Below are positions 38,209-48,088 of a DNA stretch of 64,000 nt, in pieces. The notes beneath the pieces are model-generated. The model was not told the origin of the DNA. It was given only the letters and a program-made list of their open reading frames with translations, and did no database searches. Position numbers and translations under genes: made by a program. Each line of letters starts with the position of its first letter. The first letter of the stretch is position 1. Location of the stretch: contig NZ_REFR01000016.1 in assembly GCF_003688555.1 (NCBI RefSeq), positions 164,059 through 228,058 on the forward strand, in the 5' to 3' direction. This DNA is from Eilatimonas milleporae (GTDB lineage Bacteria; Pseudomonadota; Alphaproteobacteria; Sphingomonadales; Kordiimonadaceae).

Positions 38209-40059
38209 ATGAACGAGTTGCTTGATCCCGGACGGTATCAGGCCTGTTTGCGGCAGGCCGCCATATTGTTGCGCCAGCAGAGCTATGTCGATGCAAGGCG
38301 TATTTTAATGCGCCTTCTTTACGCGGCTCCGGATGAAATGAACGCCTGTCATCTGATGGCCCTGGTCCTGAAAGGCGAGGGTGAGACCGAAGGCGCTTTG
38401 GATTATTTCAGGCGTGCTGAACAGGCGTCTCTGACAGGCCGGCAACCGTCCATCCGGGCCGAAATCCTGAATAATAAGGGCAATATGCTCAAAAACGCCG
38501 GTCGCTTAGAGGAAGCGCTGGAGTGTTACCGGTTGGCCTTGACGATAGTTCCGGATTTTAGCGAGGCATTATTTAATCAGGCATTGCTGCAGCAGCAGAT
38601 GAACAATCATCGGTCCGCCCTCGAGCTGTTGGATAAACTGATTTCCATATCATCCGATGAGGCCCGTTTTTGGACTGCACGAGCTTTATCCCGGAAAGCC
38701 ATGGGCGATGTCGATGATGCGCGGAACGCTCTGGAACAGGCCTTGCGTATATCTCCCGGCTATACCAACGCCCTGCATATGCTGGCTGTGCTGAAGCGGG
38801 ACCAGGGTCTTCTGGATGAGGCGGAAGCCCTGCTCGAAAAAAAGCTTTCCACTGATCCCCACGCCCATGAAAGCCGCTATATCCTTGCCAGTATTCACCA
38901 TGCCCGGGGCGATTTCGGGCAAGCCGACATTGAATACCGTCGTGTCTTGTCCGGTGATCCCCTGTCCCTTGACACGCATAAGGCTTTAAACCAACTGTAC
39001 TGGCAGACAGGCGACGTTGACAAGGTTGGCCGGTCTTTCCGCTGGGCATTGAAACAAGCGCCGGAAAGGTCGGATCTCTGGTTTGCCTATCTGGGCGATT
39101 TGGCGCGGATGGGCGACACGGAAAAGGGGCTGTCCGAAACGGCCAAAGCTCGGGACAGTCTTGGCGAAACCCCGGATGTTTTATACTTTCAGGCGCGTTT
39201 TTTATCCTTGGCCGAGGATATGCCCCGGGCAATGCCCATAATTCAAAAGGGATTGTCCGAAAAAGATGATCACCCGGGTCTGAACCATATGCAGGCGCGG
39301 CTCAATCTTGCTGAAGGCCGGTTCCATGAGGCCGATATGGCGCTTGAACGATGGCGCGGCGTCGAACCCTTTAATCAGGAAATGTGGGCGTTGCAGGGGA
39401 TATCGTGGGATCTTGCAGGGGATCGCCGCAGTCAGTGGTTAAACAACTATGACCTTTTCGTGCATGTGGCGGATATAAGCCCGCCTTCGGGTTTTGCCGA
39501 TACGGCCGATTATCTTTCCGCCCTGTCGGAAATGCTGGAGAACGAACATCAAAGCCGGCGCGAGCCGTTCGATCAAACCCTGCGCAACGGGACCCAGACC
39601 CTTGGCCGCTTGTTCAACAATCCACATCCTTTGATCGGCGCTTTGAAAGACCAGGTTAACTCTATTGTGGACGCATATCTCGCCACCCTGCCCGGAGATA
39701 AGGCACATCCTTACCTGTCTCGTAATACCGGTCGTTTCCGTTACAGCCATTCCTGGTCCGTTCGGCTGAAGAATAGCGGCCACCATGTTAACCACGTTCA
39801 TCCGATGGGCTGGATCAGTTCCGCCTTTTACATTCATGTCCCGGACAGCATATCCGACACAGGCCAAAGCCATGATGGTTGGCTGAAATTTGGCGAGAAC
39901 GATTTGAGCGGATATGGAAAAGCTCAGGGCTGTGCATTGCACATCGCGCCGAAAGCCGGGCGGTTGGTTTTGTTCCCATCCTACTTTTGGCATGGCACTT
40001 ACCCCTTTTTCGATCAGGACAGGCGGTTGAGTGTTGCGTTCGATATTTTGCCTGATTGA
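38209..40059 (+). CDS. TPR protein with C-terminal 2OG-Fe(II) oxygenase domain, copy 2
   Basis: A 616-residue paralogue of the preceding gene with the same layout: TPR-like helices through about residue 400, then the oxygenase domain with HVNHVH at 526-531, distal His595 (SYFWHGTYPF) and Arg606 (DRRLSVAF). Shared blocks include QEMWA, DQTLR.GTQT and GWISSAFY. The TPR parts diverge more than the catalytic parts, suggesting a change of partner protein with conserved chemistry. The gap to copy 1 is 283 bases with no gene, so it may have its own promoter. It is convergent with TonB-dependent receptor 2 over a shared bidirectional terminator. Confidence 0.85.
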   Translation: MNELLDPGRYQACLRQAAILLRQQSYVDARRILMRLLYAAPDEMNACHLMALVLKGEGETEGALDYFRRAEQASLTGRQPSIRAEILNNKGNMLKNAGRLEEALECYRLALTIVPDFSEALFNQALLQQQMNNHRSALELLDKLISISSDEARFWTARALSRKAMGDVDDARNALEQALRISPGYTNALHMLAVLKRDQGLLDEAEALLEKKLSTDPHAHESRYILASIHHARGDFGQADIEYRRVLSGDPLSLDTHKALNQLYWQTGDVDKVGRSFRWALKQAPERSDLWFAYLGDLARMGDTEKGLSETAKARDSLGETPDVLYFQARFLSLAEDMPRAMPIIQKGLSEKDDHPGLNHMQARLNLAEGRFHEADMALERWRGVEPFNQEMWALQGISWDLAGDRRSQWLNNYDLFVHVADISPPSGFADTADYLSALSEMLENEHQSRREPFDQTLRNGTQTLGRLFNNPHPLIGALKDQVNSIVDAYLATLPGDKAHPYLSRNTGRFRYSHSWSVRLKNSGHHVNHVHPMGWISSAFYIHVPDSISDTGQSHDGWLKFGENDLSGYGKAQGCALHIAPKAGRLVLFPSYFWHGTYPFFDQDRRLSVAFDILPD

Positions 40060-40102
40060 GCGGCCGGCTTATCCATACTGAGCCATAAAGGCTTTTATAA
40101 AA

Positions 40103-40133
40103 TGAAAAAGGGGCGCTGATGCGCCCCTTGATC
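40103..40133. terminator. Bidirectional terminator between oxygenase copy 2 and receptor 2
   Basis: AAGGGGCGC (40108-40116) and GCGCCCCTT (40121-40129) form a perfect stem with a four-base loop. Five A at the left give a T tract for the minus-strand receptor gene. Confidence 0.8.
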
Positions 40134-40154
40134 GTTTGATTCCAATCCCGGTGA

Positions 40155-43115
40155 TCAGTAGGTCAGCGTGATTTGTGTGAAGAAGAAACGGCCAATCGGG
40201 TCATACACCCCTGGGAAAGTATTGGCGTTGTTGTCAATCGTGGGGCCGGCATCTGATCCGACAATCGGCGGCTGGTTATCAAGCAGGTTGTTCACACCGA
40301 ACCGCAGATTGATGTTGTCCTTGATCAGGTAGCTCCCCGTCAGATCGAAGTAATTTTCCGCATCGATTTCCGAGAAGATGATCGGCGTTTCAGGATTGTC
40401 GAACTCCACGCCGCCAATGTAACGCCACAGAACGGACAGTGAGAAGTCGTTGTCCTCGCTGACCCATGTCGTGCGCAGATTGTGACGGTATTCCGGTATC
40501 GGATTTTCGCAGTTGTTACCGAAACGACCTTCACAATCGATCACGGGGGACAAAACCGAAGGCTGGAAAGTATCCGATGTGACGATGGCGCCGTTGTAGT
40601 TGAAATCCAGGCTGCCGCCGAAGAAGGCCTCTTCCCAGATATAATTCGCGCCAATGTCGACACCTTCCACGCCAATCAGGGCGGTATTCGCATTACCACG
40701 GAAAATTCCGACCCCTGGGCCGGCATTCAGGCTGCCGGTGGCAGGATCGCGGATAATAGCCTGACAGAACTGATTGTCCGGATCGCGGAAGACATTGTAG
40801 CAGCCATCTATGACTTGTTGGGATGACCCCCCGAAGCCGTCAATGGCGTCTTCGATTTCAATGTCGTAATAATCGACCGTAACGGAAAGGCCGGGAATGG
40901 CGCGGGGTGTGACCACGGCGCCTATGGTGATCGTATCGGCGGTTTCTTCCTGAAGGTCCATATTGCCACCGAATATGCCTCCGACCTGGCCGGATACAAT
41001 ACTGTTGACAAAGCCGATATTGGCTGCGGGAACGCCTGTGGCGATACACAGATCGGTCAGTTCCTGATTGCCGACGGGGTTTGAGCCTTCGCATGGATCG
41101 TTGCTGAGACCGGTTACACCACTGTCGTTAACGGGTGCGGCCAGTTCAAAGATGTTTGGCGCGCGGACCGCCCGTTGGAATTCCCCGCGGAAACGAATGT
41201 CGCTGATCGGCGCCCATTCACCGCCGAAGAGGAAAGTCTCGACACTGCCGATTGTCGAATAATCCGAGAAGCGGAAAGCGGCTTTAACCGCCAGGGATTC
41301 GGCAAAAGGTTTGTTTTCCACGATTGGGGCGTACAGTTCGCCATACAGTTCCCAGACATCGAAACCGAAGTCGATCGGGACAGTCGCGCCGAATCCGGTG
41401 CCATTGCCGTCAATCAGGTTTTGGTCGGGACGTGTCCGGCTTTCTTCGTCGCGGTATTCAAATCCGAAAGCCACGGCGAAGGCATTGTCAGCAAACGGCG
41501 ATTTAATGCCTGCCGATTCAAGGTCGCCTGTAATCGTACCGCCCAAAATCCGTTGGCTCGTCCGTTCCGTATTCACCAGATTCAGGCGTATGAAATCGGC
41601 CGCCTCTGCGCTCAGATTACCGGGGCCGAACAGATTGACCGGCACACAGCCATCGCTTTGATCAACGCAGACGACATTGCCGTTGGCGTCGACTTCGGTC
41701 AGGAGACCCTGTTGGATTCTCGTTCCGTTGATGTCGTTGCGCTGTGATTGCGTCCGGTTGACAATGGCAAGCTGGCCGAACACATCGTAGTCCCAGCCTT
41801 CCGCGAACTCGCCCCGGATACCGGCGACGGCCTGGAAAGTGGTATTGTCAAAGGTGCTGTCGCGCGTGCCGACTTCTATGGTACGGCGTCTCACGCTTAT
41901 ATTGCGAACCGCGCCGGCATCGACGACACCATCCCCGTCCACGTCAAATTGTCCGTCGATCAGCCCGTCGGGGGCGCCGACGCCCGTGGCATTGTTGGTG
42001 ACATCCGCCAGAACGCGCTGCGCTTGCGGTGAAAAGAAACCGCTGTCCCCGATATTGGTGTCGAAACGAATGCCGAATGTACCGGACGGTGCCAGGATTG
42101 TATCAACGGTACTGTTGACGAACGTGGTCCGCCCATACAGTTCGGCACTATCATTCAGGTCGTAGCTTAACAGCCCCGTGACCGTCCAACGATCATTGGG
42201 CACCTGAAGATAGTTGAACGGGTTGAAGTTGAACGGGTCCTGGTATGGGGAAATATTGCCGTTCGCGTCGAATTGGGCATCCTGGACCAGATTTCCGTTA
42301 ATGTTGAACAGTCCTGAAACGACCCCGTCGGTCGTGGTGTTCGAGCCATCTTCCACCAGGCCGAAAGGATTGTTCGGGTCGGCAGCGAAAGAGTCCAGCG
42401 CCGCGACTGAAAATGGGCGCTCTGACTGGAACAGGCCGTTCCGGTTCGTATAGTCGATATTGATGACGGCATTACCGCGACCGTCAGCGAAGTTACCGCC
42501 CACGGTCAGGTTGGCATTGTATTCCAGTGCATCTCCACCCTCGGATGAGCCGAAGCGCGCGCTGAATTCCATGCCTTCAAAATCATCTTTCAGGATGAAA
42601 TTGACAACACCGCTGACGGCGTCCGAGCCATAAACGGCCGATGCGCCGCCCGTGACAATCTCCTGCCGTTCGATCAGGGCCACCGGAATACTGTTCAGGT
42701 CGACGATGCCGCTACTGTCGAAGGCCACCATACGCTTGCCGTCAACGAGGACCAGGGTACGCTGGGCGCCAAGGCCGCGCAGATCAACCGATGCAATGCC
42801 GGCATTGCCATTGTTGGCAACCGACGTGGTGGCAGGCTGTGTTTGCGGCAGATCACGCAACAGGTTTTCAGCACTGTTGAAGCCGCGCAAGGCAAATTCT
42901 TCGCCGCTGACGACCGTGACCGGATTCGTCGCCGTCAGGTCGGCCCGGCGGATACGTGTGCCCGTAACAAGGACTTCTTCAAGGGTTTCGTCGGCTTCGG
43001 AGCCTTGGCTGTCTTGTGCGCTTGCACCAGTGCCGGCGGCAAAACCGGCCAGCAATGTCGCCGCACTGCCCAGAAGGGCTGTGCGGCGCAATTTTGTTAA
43101 GGGGTGATATGCCAC
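40155..43115 (-). CDS. TonB-dependent receptor 2
   Basis: A 986-residue outer-membrane receptor. The GTG at 43115 is chosen because the start MAYHPLTKLRRTALLGSAA then aligns with receptor 3, and both share an AGAGGAAAC ribosome-binding site; the frame continues upstream to 43133. Signal peptide ends ASAQ, followed by TLEEVLVTGTRIRR, a plug with RTLVLVDGKRMVAF and GGASAVYGSDAVSGVVNFIL, and a barrel ending FFFTQITLTY. A Ca-binding-like loop (DGQFDVDGDGVVDAG) lies near residues 400-415. Transcribed toward oxygenase copy 2. Substrate unknown. Confidence 0.93.
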   Translation of the reverse strand: MAYHPLTKLRRTALLGSAATLLAGFAAGTGASAQDSQGSEADETLEEVLVTGTRIRRADLTATNPVTVVSGEEFALRGFNSAENLLRDLPQTQPATTSVANNGNAGIASVDLRGLGAQRTLVLVDGKRMVAFDSSGIVDLNSIPVALIERQEIVTGGASAVYGSDAVSGVVNFILKDDFEGMEFSARFGSSEGGDALEYNANLTVGGNFADGRGNAVINIDYTNRNGLFQSERPFSVAALDSFAADPNNPFGLVEDGSNTTTDGVVSGLFNINGNLVQDAQFDANGNISPYQDPFNFNPFNYLQVPNDRWTVTGLLSYDLNDSAELYGRTTFVNSTVDTILAPSGTFGIRFDTNIGDSGFFSPQAQRVLADVTNNATGVGAPDGLIDGQFDVDGDGVVDAGAVRNISVRRRTIEVGTRDSTFDNTTFQAVAGIRGEFAEGWDYDVFGQLAIVNRTQSQRNDINGTRIQQGLLTEVDANGNVVCVDQSDGCVPVNLFGPGNLSAEAADFIRLNLVNTERTSQRILGGTITGDLESAGIKSPFADNAFAVAFGFEYRDEESRTRPDQNLIDGNGTGFGATVPIDFGFDVWELYGELYAPIVENKPFAESLAVKAAFRFSDYSTIGSVETFLFGGEWAPISDIRFRGEFQRAVRAPNIFELAAPVNDSGVTGLSNDPCEGSNPVGNQELTDLCIATGVPAANIGFVNSIVSGQVGGIFGGNMDLQEETADTITIGAVVTPRAIPGLSVTVDYYDIEIEDAIDGFGGSSQQVIDGCYNVFRDPDNQFCQAIIRDPATGSLNAGPGVGIFRGNANTALIGVEGVDIGANYIWEEAFFGGSLDFNYNGAIVTSDTFQPSVLSPVIDCEGRFGNNCENPIPEYRHNLRTTWVSEDNDFSLSVLWRYIGGVEFDNPETPIIFSEIDAENYFDLTGSYLIKDNINLRFGVNNLLDNQPPIVGSDAGPTIDNNANTFPGVYDPIGRFFFTQITLTY

Positions 43116-43932
43116 TTTAATGTTTCCTCTCAAGGTTGTTTCTTTCGCAAATGTCGTAACTGCGGAAAGGTAACCGCATTCAACCTGTAGCTATTTTGGA
43201 TCGAGGAGTGACAGAAAAGTTTAATAATTCCAAAGGTGCTGCAATTTGGATTAAACCGAAGTGTAGTATTATTGCCACATTTCTAAACCATATTATGGTT
43301 TATCCCTATGCTGGTAATCATGTTATATGACAGAATGCTCAAAAAGCTTAATAATATCAATTAATTATAATGTGATCGATTAAGTCTTGATTGATTGTGT
43401 CGTGTGGCACGGTTTGATTTAATCAGGCACATTTTTGCAACATATGGGCCATGGCGTATCTTCCAAAGGCTGCCCGGGGCGATGATTTCTAGCAGTCTCC
43501 AGGAAAAATGCGGTTAATTTTAAGTTGAAATATTTGGTGTTTTTCTCAGAATGAACTTCAAGTATTGGGACAGGATAAATTTGATATATTCTTCAGATTG
43601 TATTTGTCGTGCATCAAGTCTGGGGAACCCGAATACCGGGTAGATGTGGTCGCTGACGTGACCGCCGAGGGTTTTTGTCTGTCAGGCTGACGGCACATGC
43701 TTGACGCGATAATAAAAATCAATGCTTTGCAGCTTTCCATACGTTTGCAGTCGGTATGATAGACAAATCAGAGATATGGCACCGTATCTATGGTCATACC
43801 CATGGTATGCTTACAGTCGGCGGTATGCGGAAAGACACCTGAAGCTTTTTCAATAAACGCCCTTTTATGCTCTGGCGTATCGGGATAAAGCAGGATATTC
43901 GGTGCGCAAAACAAAAGGGACACTGCGAGGCC
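43116..43932. other. AT-rich intergenic region upstream of receptor 2
   Basis: No supported gene in over 800 bases. The part next to the receptor (43160-43440) is strongly AT-rich and contains GTGTAGTATTATTGCCAC (43261-43278), which resembles the receptor 1 upstream element GTGTGAAGTATTATTACAC. Several poly-A/T runs suggest promoter DNA. The right half up to the methyltransferase shows nothing recognisable. Confidence 0.5.
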
Positions 43933-44874
43933 ATGACCGAAATGCACGCCTCAAATTCGGAACTCTGGACAGGATACTGGCAATCAGGCCGTATCGATAC
44001 CGGGATGGGTGCGCCCACGGATAATGGTAAGGATGGCTTTTCCGCCTTTTGGCAGATGCTGGTCGGTGAATTGCCTGACGATGCCCGTATCATCGACCTT
44101 GGCACCGGCAATGGCGCGGTGCCGCGCCATTTGAACCGGGCGGCAAAGTGTCTTGGTAAGACGATATCCATTATCGGGATTGATGCTGCATCCATCGACC
44201 CCACACGGACCTTGGGGATGGATGCTGATGGTTTGGCAGGCGTGACATTCATTGGCGACACTGACCTGACGAAAACCGGGTTTGGAGACGGCAGTTTCCA
44301 AGGGGCGACATCACAGTTCGCGATTGAGCATGCCGAGGCCGGAAAAGCAGTGCCGGAACTGTTGCGTATTCTCGACAGCGGTGCTCCTTTTCAATTGCTC
44401 CTGTTGCATGCAAGCAGTCCTCTTGTCTTGTCTTTCGTACGCCAGATCGGCGAAATTGATACCCTGATGGCCGATGACGGACTTGTACCAGCCATGCGGC
44501 ATGTGCTTGAAGAGCCCTCGACCCGGGCAACGGATGCTCTGGAGAAAGCGGGTCGTATGCATATGGAGCGGTACGGCGAAAATCTGTCTCCGATCGCCGA
44601 GGAGATCTTTGCCGCGGTTGCCATTCTCATAAACAGTGCCGATGTACCCTTGCCTGTACGCCGTCAGGCGGCATCCCGTATGGATATGCGCCTGAAGGAT
44701 GAACAGGCACGTTTGCATCAACTGGCCCGCGCCGCCATGGATGAAAATGCGGCACATGATTTGCGCGATTTGTTTCAGACGGCCGGGGCCGCCAGCCTGG
44801 CGCTGGAACGCATGTATGATGAAGATGAACGCGCTGTTCTGGGCTGGGCACTGACCGGGCAGTGCGCGCCTTGA
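43933..44874 (+). CDS. SAM-dependent methyltransferase, class I
   Basis: A 313-residue protein. After an N-terminal SELWTGYWQSGRIDTG, motif I is visible as RIIDLGTGNGAVPRHLNR, then IGIDAAS for the acidic loop after beta 2, and GATSQFAIEHAEAGKAVPEL at the motif II/III position. The C-terminal 110 residues are helical and lack a recognised domain; they may set substrate specificity. The frame is open to an ATG at 43867, but the ATG at 43933 follows GCGAGG and begins the conserved part. It stands alone between receptor 2 and an insertion-element remnant. Substrate unknown. Confidence 0.8.
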   Translation: MTEMHASNSELWTGYWQSGRIDTGMGAPTDNGKDGFSAFWQMLVGELPDDARIIDLGTGNGAVPRHLNRAAKCLGKTISIIGIDAASIDPTRTLGMDADGLAGVTFIGDTDLTKTGFGDGSFQGATSQFAIEHAEAGKAVPELLRILDSGAPFQLLLLHASSPLVLSFVRQIGEIDTLMADDGLVPAMRHVLEEPSTRATDALEKAGRMHMERYGENLSPIAEEIFAAVAILINSADVPLPVRRQAASRMDMRLKDEQARLHQLARAAMDENAAHDLRDLFQTAGAASLALERMYDEDERAVLGWALTGQCAP

Positions 44875-45045
44875 CCGCTACACTATATGATATGGATATG
44901 ACAAGGTCAGCGCCGCAATGCACACAGAGATCAAAAGGCGATGAGTGGGGCCTGCTTTCAGCAGGTTTTCGTGCGGGCGTAAAATATCCTGCGGACAGGC
45001 CGGTCTGGCTGGATGACGCCCTTTCCCTACTGGCCGATGTTCTGA

Positions 45046-45475
45046 CTAGCAGCCCGGTAAACACCTCTGTTTGGTGCGGGCCTCGGCGATGTCGATGTGT
45101 AAAAACCGATCTGATAGGTTTTGAGCTCCTTCTTTGGCTCGGCTTCCCCCTTATATCCTGCAGGCGCGAGATACCATGGCGGCGATAGGACCGGTGCTGA
45201 CTGGCGTGGTTCAGATGGGGAATATGCGTAGAAACAGTCGTCAAGCGACAGTAGCGTATGGTGTCGGAAGACAACGCGCATAGCTTTCTCATCTCCACTG
45301 AGAAGGGTTGAGCGCGGGTGCTGTTACCCTGCCTTTCGGTATTCTACCTTTTGGCTCTTCCATGGTTTTGCGATTGTCTGGGGGTGATGTCGAGTTCTCA
45401 GCGAAGCTCCGCGATCAAAGCTTGCAATCACTGTATTACTGCTTCGGAGGCGTGCGTCGCAGTGATGCACCCCAT
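45046..45475 (-). pseudogene. Degenerate IS481-family transposase remnant
   Basis: Read in shifting phases on the minus strand, the DNA recreates the N-terminal half of an IS481-type DDE transposase: a helix-turn-helix part (ATHASEAVIQ, stop, LQALIAELR, stop, ELDITPRQSQN), then FRHHTLLSLDDCFYAY, then IPHLNHASQHRSYRRHGISRL, then KELKTYQIGF, and finally LHIDIAEAR, which carries the first catalytic Asp. Each block joins the next only through a frameshift or stop. Everything after the first Asp is missing. No terminal repeats were located, so this is an old truncated copy. Confidence 0.75.
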
Positions 45476-45555
45476 GACAGACTTGTCATGTAACGCTTTC
45501 TTCCATCCTTAGGGAAGGGCTGATCTACTAAATCTTTAGGATAAAAATCTACTTT

Positions 45556-45586
45556 AGGGGGTGTCTATCTTCAATACACCCCCTTT
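45556..45586. terminator. Hairpin, probable terminator
   Basis: AGGGGGTGT (45556-45564) and ACACCCCCT (45576-45584) form a perfect 9-base-pair stem with an 11-base loop, followed by TT on the plus strand and preceded by AAA-like sequence. It could end a transcript entering from either side of the mobile region. Confidence 0.5.
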
Positions 45587-45814
45587 GAGCGTTATTACTG
45601 CAAACTCAATAACTTCCGTTGAGGCGCCACTCGTTTCGACAAGTTCTCCAGAAACTTCTCTCGCCACCGTGGCAATCCCGTGACTCTGGGGCAGAAGTTA
45701 CGAGGCTGCAACCTAAGCCGGAGAGATGATTTGCGCTCATGAGGTGTATTTTATACAATCAAATATTAGTAATTTTAAGGGCCGCTCCGTAACATTGAAA
45801 GGAGGAAAAAGAAA

Positions 45815-47075
45815 ATGAAGTACTTGCCGCAGCTGTTGTTTATTTTCAGCATCACTATGATACTGGCTGGCCTTGCTCAGGCACAGCCAGCTACGCGTAT
45901 TTATGTAGCAACAACCCAGCAATGATCCGAATGTACCGCTGGCGGGTCCGAGAGTGCCGGGCTCCAGTGGACTTGGTGTATCAACCGCAGATATCGACCC
46001 ATTGCTTGCCGGGCGCCCGAAACCGCTTAGCAATGGTAACTTTCCGGCAAATTATACACGCGATCTGGCAAATGGTGCTTTTGCCGAACTGGATCGGCTT
46101 CAAGCTGTTCTGAGAACCGAGCTGATTGCAGCAATTGAAAGCGACAGTCGTGTGCAACGCGTTCAACAATTGACGCTGGTAGTAAACCCATTACAGGTAC
46201 GACTCAGCCAAATGCAAACCAGCGTAAATCTTGATATATCTGGTATTTCCGCAAGTGCGCGTCTGCGTCTCGCTATAAGCGTTCCTTTCTGTTCACCAGT
46301 TTTTGGGGAGGTGGATTTAAGCAATATTCGTGCCTCAGGTAGCTACAATTTGTTCACCGGAAAAATCCAGAACGTCGATATCAACTATCGCGTCGATAAC
46401 GAGGATATTTCCTGCTCAAATCCAATTGGTGAGGCATTAGCTGTACTGGTTAGGATTTTCACAGATATTGACGGCCTGCTTTCAGACGGGATTGATAACG
46501 CCATCAGGGATATAGAGGGTTCTGCTAATATGCAGACTCTGTTTTCTATCCGTGACTTTGCGGAAAGTCTGACAAAAATGCTCTCCAATGAAGTGCTTGG
46601 ATCAGGCCTGCCCCTGCAACTGCGCAATAGGCTGCAAAATATAGTCGACGCGGGTGGCCGCGAAGGACTGCGGGCACTGAACGAAGTAATTAACACAAAT
46701 AATCTAAGTACTGGCTTGCTTGCTCAGCTTACTATTGATCGAGGGCCAACAGAAAATGCGATTGGCCTTGTTGGTGCGCATCAGCAGGTTGACATCATAG
46801 AAGTGGATCAAATCAATCAGGGTACGCTCATATCAATGCGTGTTCCTCCCAATACAGCTTCCATTGATGTTTATTTCCGTGAACCTGGCAAAAGCTTGTG
46901 GACTTATGGTGGGACATCAACCTTTGGAGCAATTACCATTGGTGGGGCGCCATTCAATACAGAATTGAAAGCCGTTGGTAACAGTGCTTTGATCCCAGGC
47001 TTGAGAAGTATAGATGGACAAATGCTGAAAGTACGGACTAACCCTTGTACTATAGGCTGTCCACCGTTGCCGTAA
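45815..47075 (+). pseudogene. Secreted protein of unknown function, split by a frameshift
   Basis: An ATG at 45815 behind a strong GGAGGAAAAA site begins a classic signal peptide (MKYLPQLLFIFSITMILAGL, then AQAQ) but stops at TGA 45923-45925. The frame +1 to it opens at 45909 and runs to 47075, with no good start of its own (first GTG at 45954). Removing one C from CCC at 45915-45917 fuses them into a protein of about 419 residues. The mature part alternates amphipathic strands (LQVRLSQMQTSVNLDISGIS) and helices, has four or more Cys (VPFCSPV, DISCSNP, NPCTIGCPP), and no family I recognise. Base composition is clearly more AT-rich than neighbours, suggesting transfer. It may be functional if the extra base is a sequencing error. 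Confidence 0.65.
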
Positions 47076-47105
47076 GGTTATTTCTAAATAAATCATTCGA
47101 ATAAT

Positions 47106-47137
47106 CAAAATGGGCGCCCACTTGGGCGCCCATTTTG
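47106..47137. terminator. Strong terminator after the AT-rich gene
   Basis: CAAAATGGGCGCCC (47106-47119) and GGGCGCCCATTTTG (47124-47137) form a perfect 14-base-pair stem with a four-base loop and T runs inside the lower stem on both strands. Confidence 0.8.
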
Positions 47138-47296
47138 ATGTGTAATTTATGATTTTAATTTCTGTAAAAGAGAATGTCATGTATTGTCAGTATTGCGAGA
47201 GAATGTTTTCTGATTATTCATATGTTATATATAATAATAAATTTATTGAATATCATCAAGGTGATGTCCGTTTTGATCTGGTTTTATTTAGTGATA

Positions 47297-48088
47297 CTAG
47301 GTTCTGTTGACAAAACTGGTTAGCCATATTTTAGCGGCGGCGATGTTGAGGAAGGCGAGGAAAGATTTTGCGGTTTTGTCATATCGGGTTGCGATGCGTC
47401 GGAACTGCTTGAGGCGTCGGAATAGGCGCTCGATGCGGTTGCGGTCGCGATAGGCGACACAGTCATAGCCGATGGCGTCCCGTCGGTTTTCCGGAGCGGG
47501 ATCACTGGCAGGATACCATGCATCAAGAGGCCGGAACGCACCGCATCACCGTCATAGCCTTTGTCGGCGATCATCAGTCTGGGGCGGGTCGCCGGCATGG
47601 CCATCAACTGTGGCACGGCGGTATAGTCGGAGACCTCGCCGCCGGTCAGGACGAAACCGAGAGGGCGTCCCTGACCGTCCGCGCGGGCGTGCACCTTGCT
47701 CGTAAAGCCGCCGCGGCTTCGACCAAAGCCCTCCTGATCAGTCCCCCTTTTGCGCCTGCGGCATGGGCATGGCCGCGCACCATGGTGCTGTCGATCATGT
47801 GCTGCCAGTCGTCGGTCAGCCCCAGATCGACCAGCGTTTGCAGTAAAGCATCCCAGACACCCTGTTCAGCCCAGCGACGCAAGCGCACATAAACCGAGTT
47901 CCACTTGCCGTAGCGTTCATGCATGTCACGCCAGGGGCGCCGGTACGCAGCACATAGAGCATACCGTTGAGATAGCGCCGATTGTCCTGCGCCGGTCGGG
48001 AGTGCCGGCCCCGCTCCGGAGGCAACAACGCCCCGATGATCTCTCATTCCGCGTCCGTCGGGTCCCCGCGATGACACTCTTCGAACAA
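47297..48088 (-). pseudogene. IS5-family transposase, inactivated
   Basis: Reading the minus strand, the conserved blocks occur in order but in three phases: PPERGRHSRPAQDNRRYLNG; then WRDMHERYGKWNSVY through DDWQHMIDSTMVRGHAHAAG with the first Asp; then GFGRSRGGFTSKVHARADG and MIADKGYDGDAVR with the second Asp; then RNRIERLFRRLKQFRRIATR with the catalytic Glu. There is one in-frame TGA near the N-terminus where a Trp is expected, and each frameshift is explained by one missing base in a homopolymer (C, G and A runs). The final codon TAG is completed by the CTAG target site. It cannot make an active enzyme as written. Confidence 0.85.

Larger units (their letters stand above)
44875..45814. 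other. Gene-poor stretch with mobile-element remains
   Basis: The stretch holds the decayed IS481-type transposase at 45046-45475 and a strong hairpin at 45556-45584. The short frames on either strand here are not genes. Composition shifts to AT-rich from about 45500 onward. Confidence 0.6.

Noticed and set aside
44876..45300. 223-codon minus-strand frame near 44627-45298 as a gene
   Set aside because: Its first part is one phase of the decayed IS481 transposase and its second half is antisense to the methyltransferase.
45909..45926. Programmed +1 frameshift at CAA-TGA in the secreted protein gene
   Set aside because: There is no upstream Shine-Dalgarno-like stimulator or slippery CTT-TGA as in prfB; a single-base indel in CCC is simpler.
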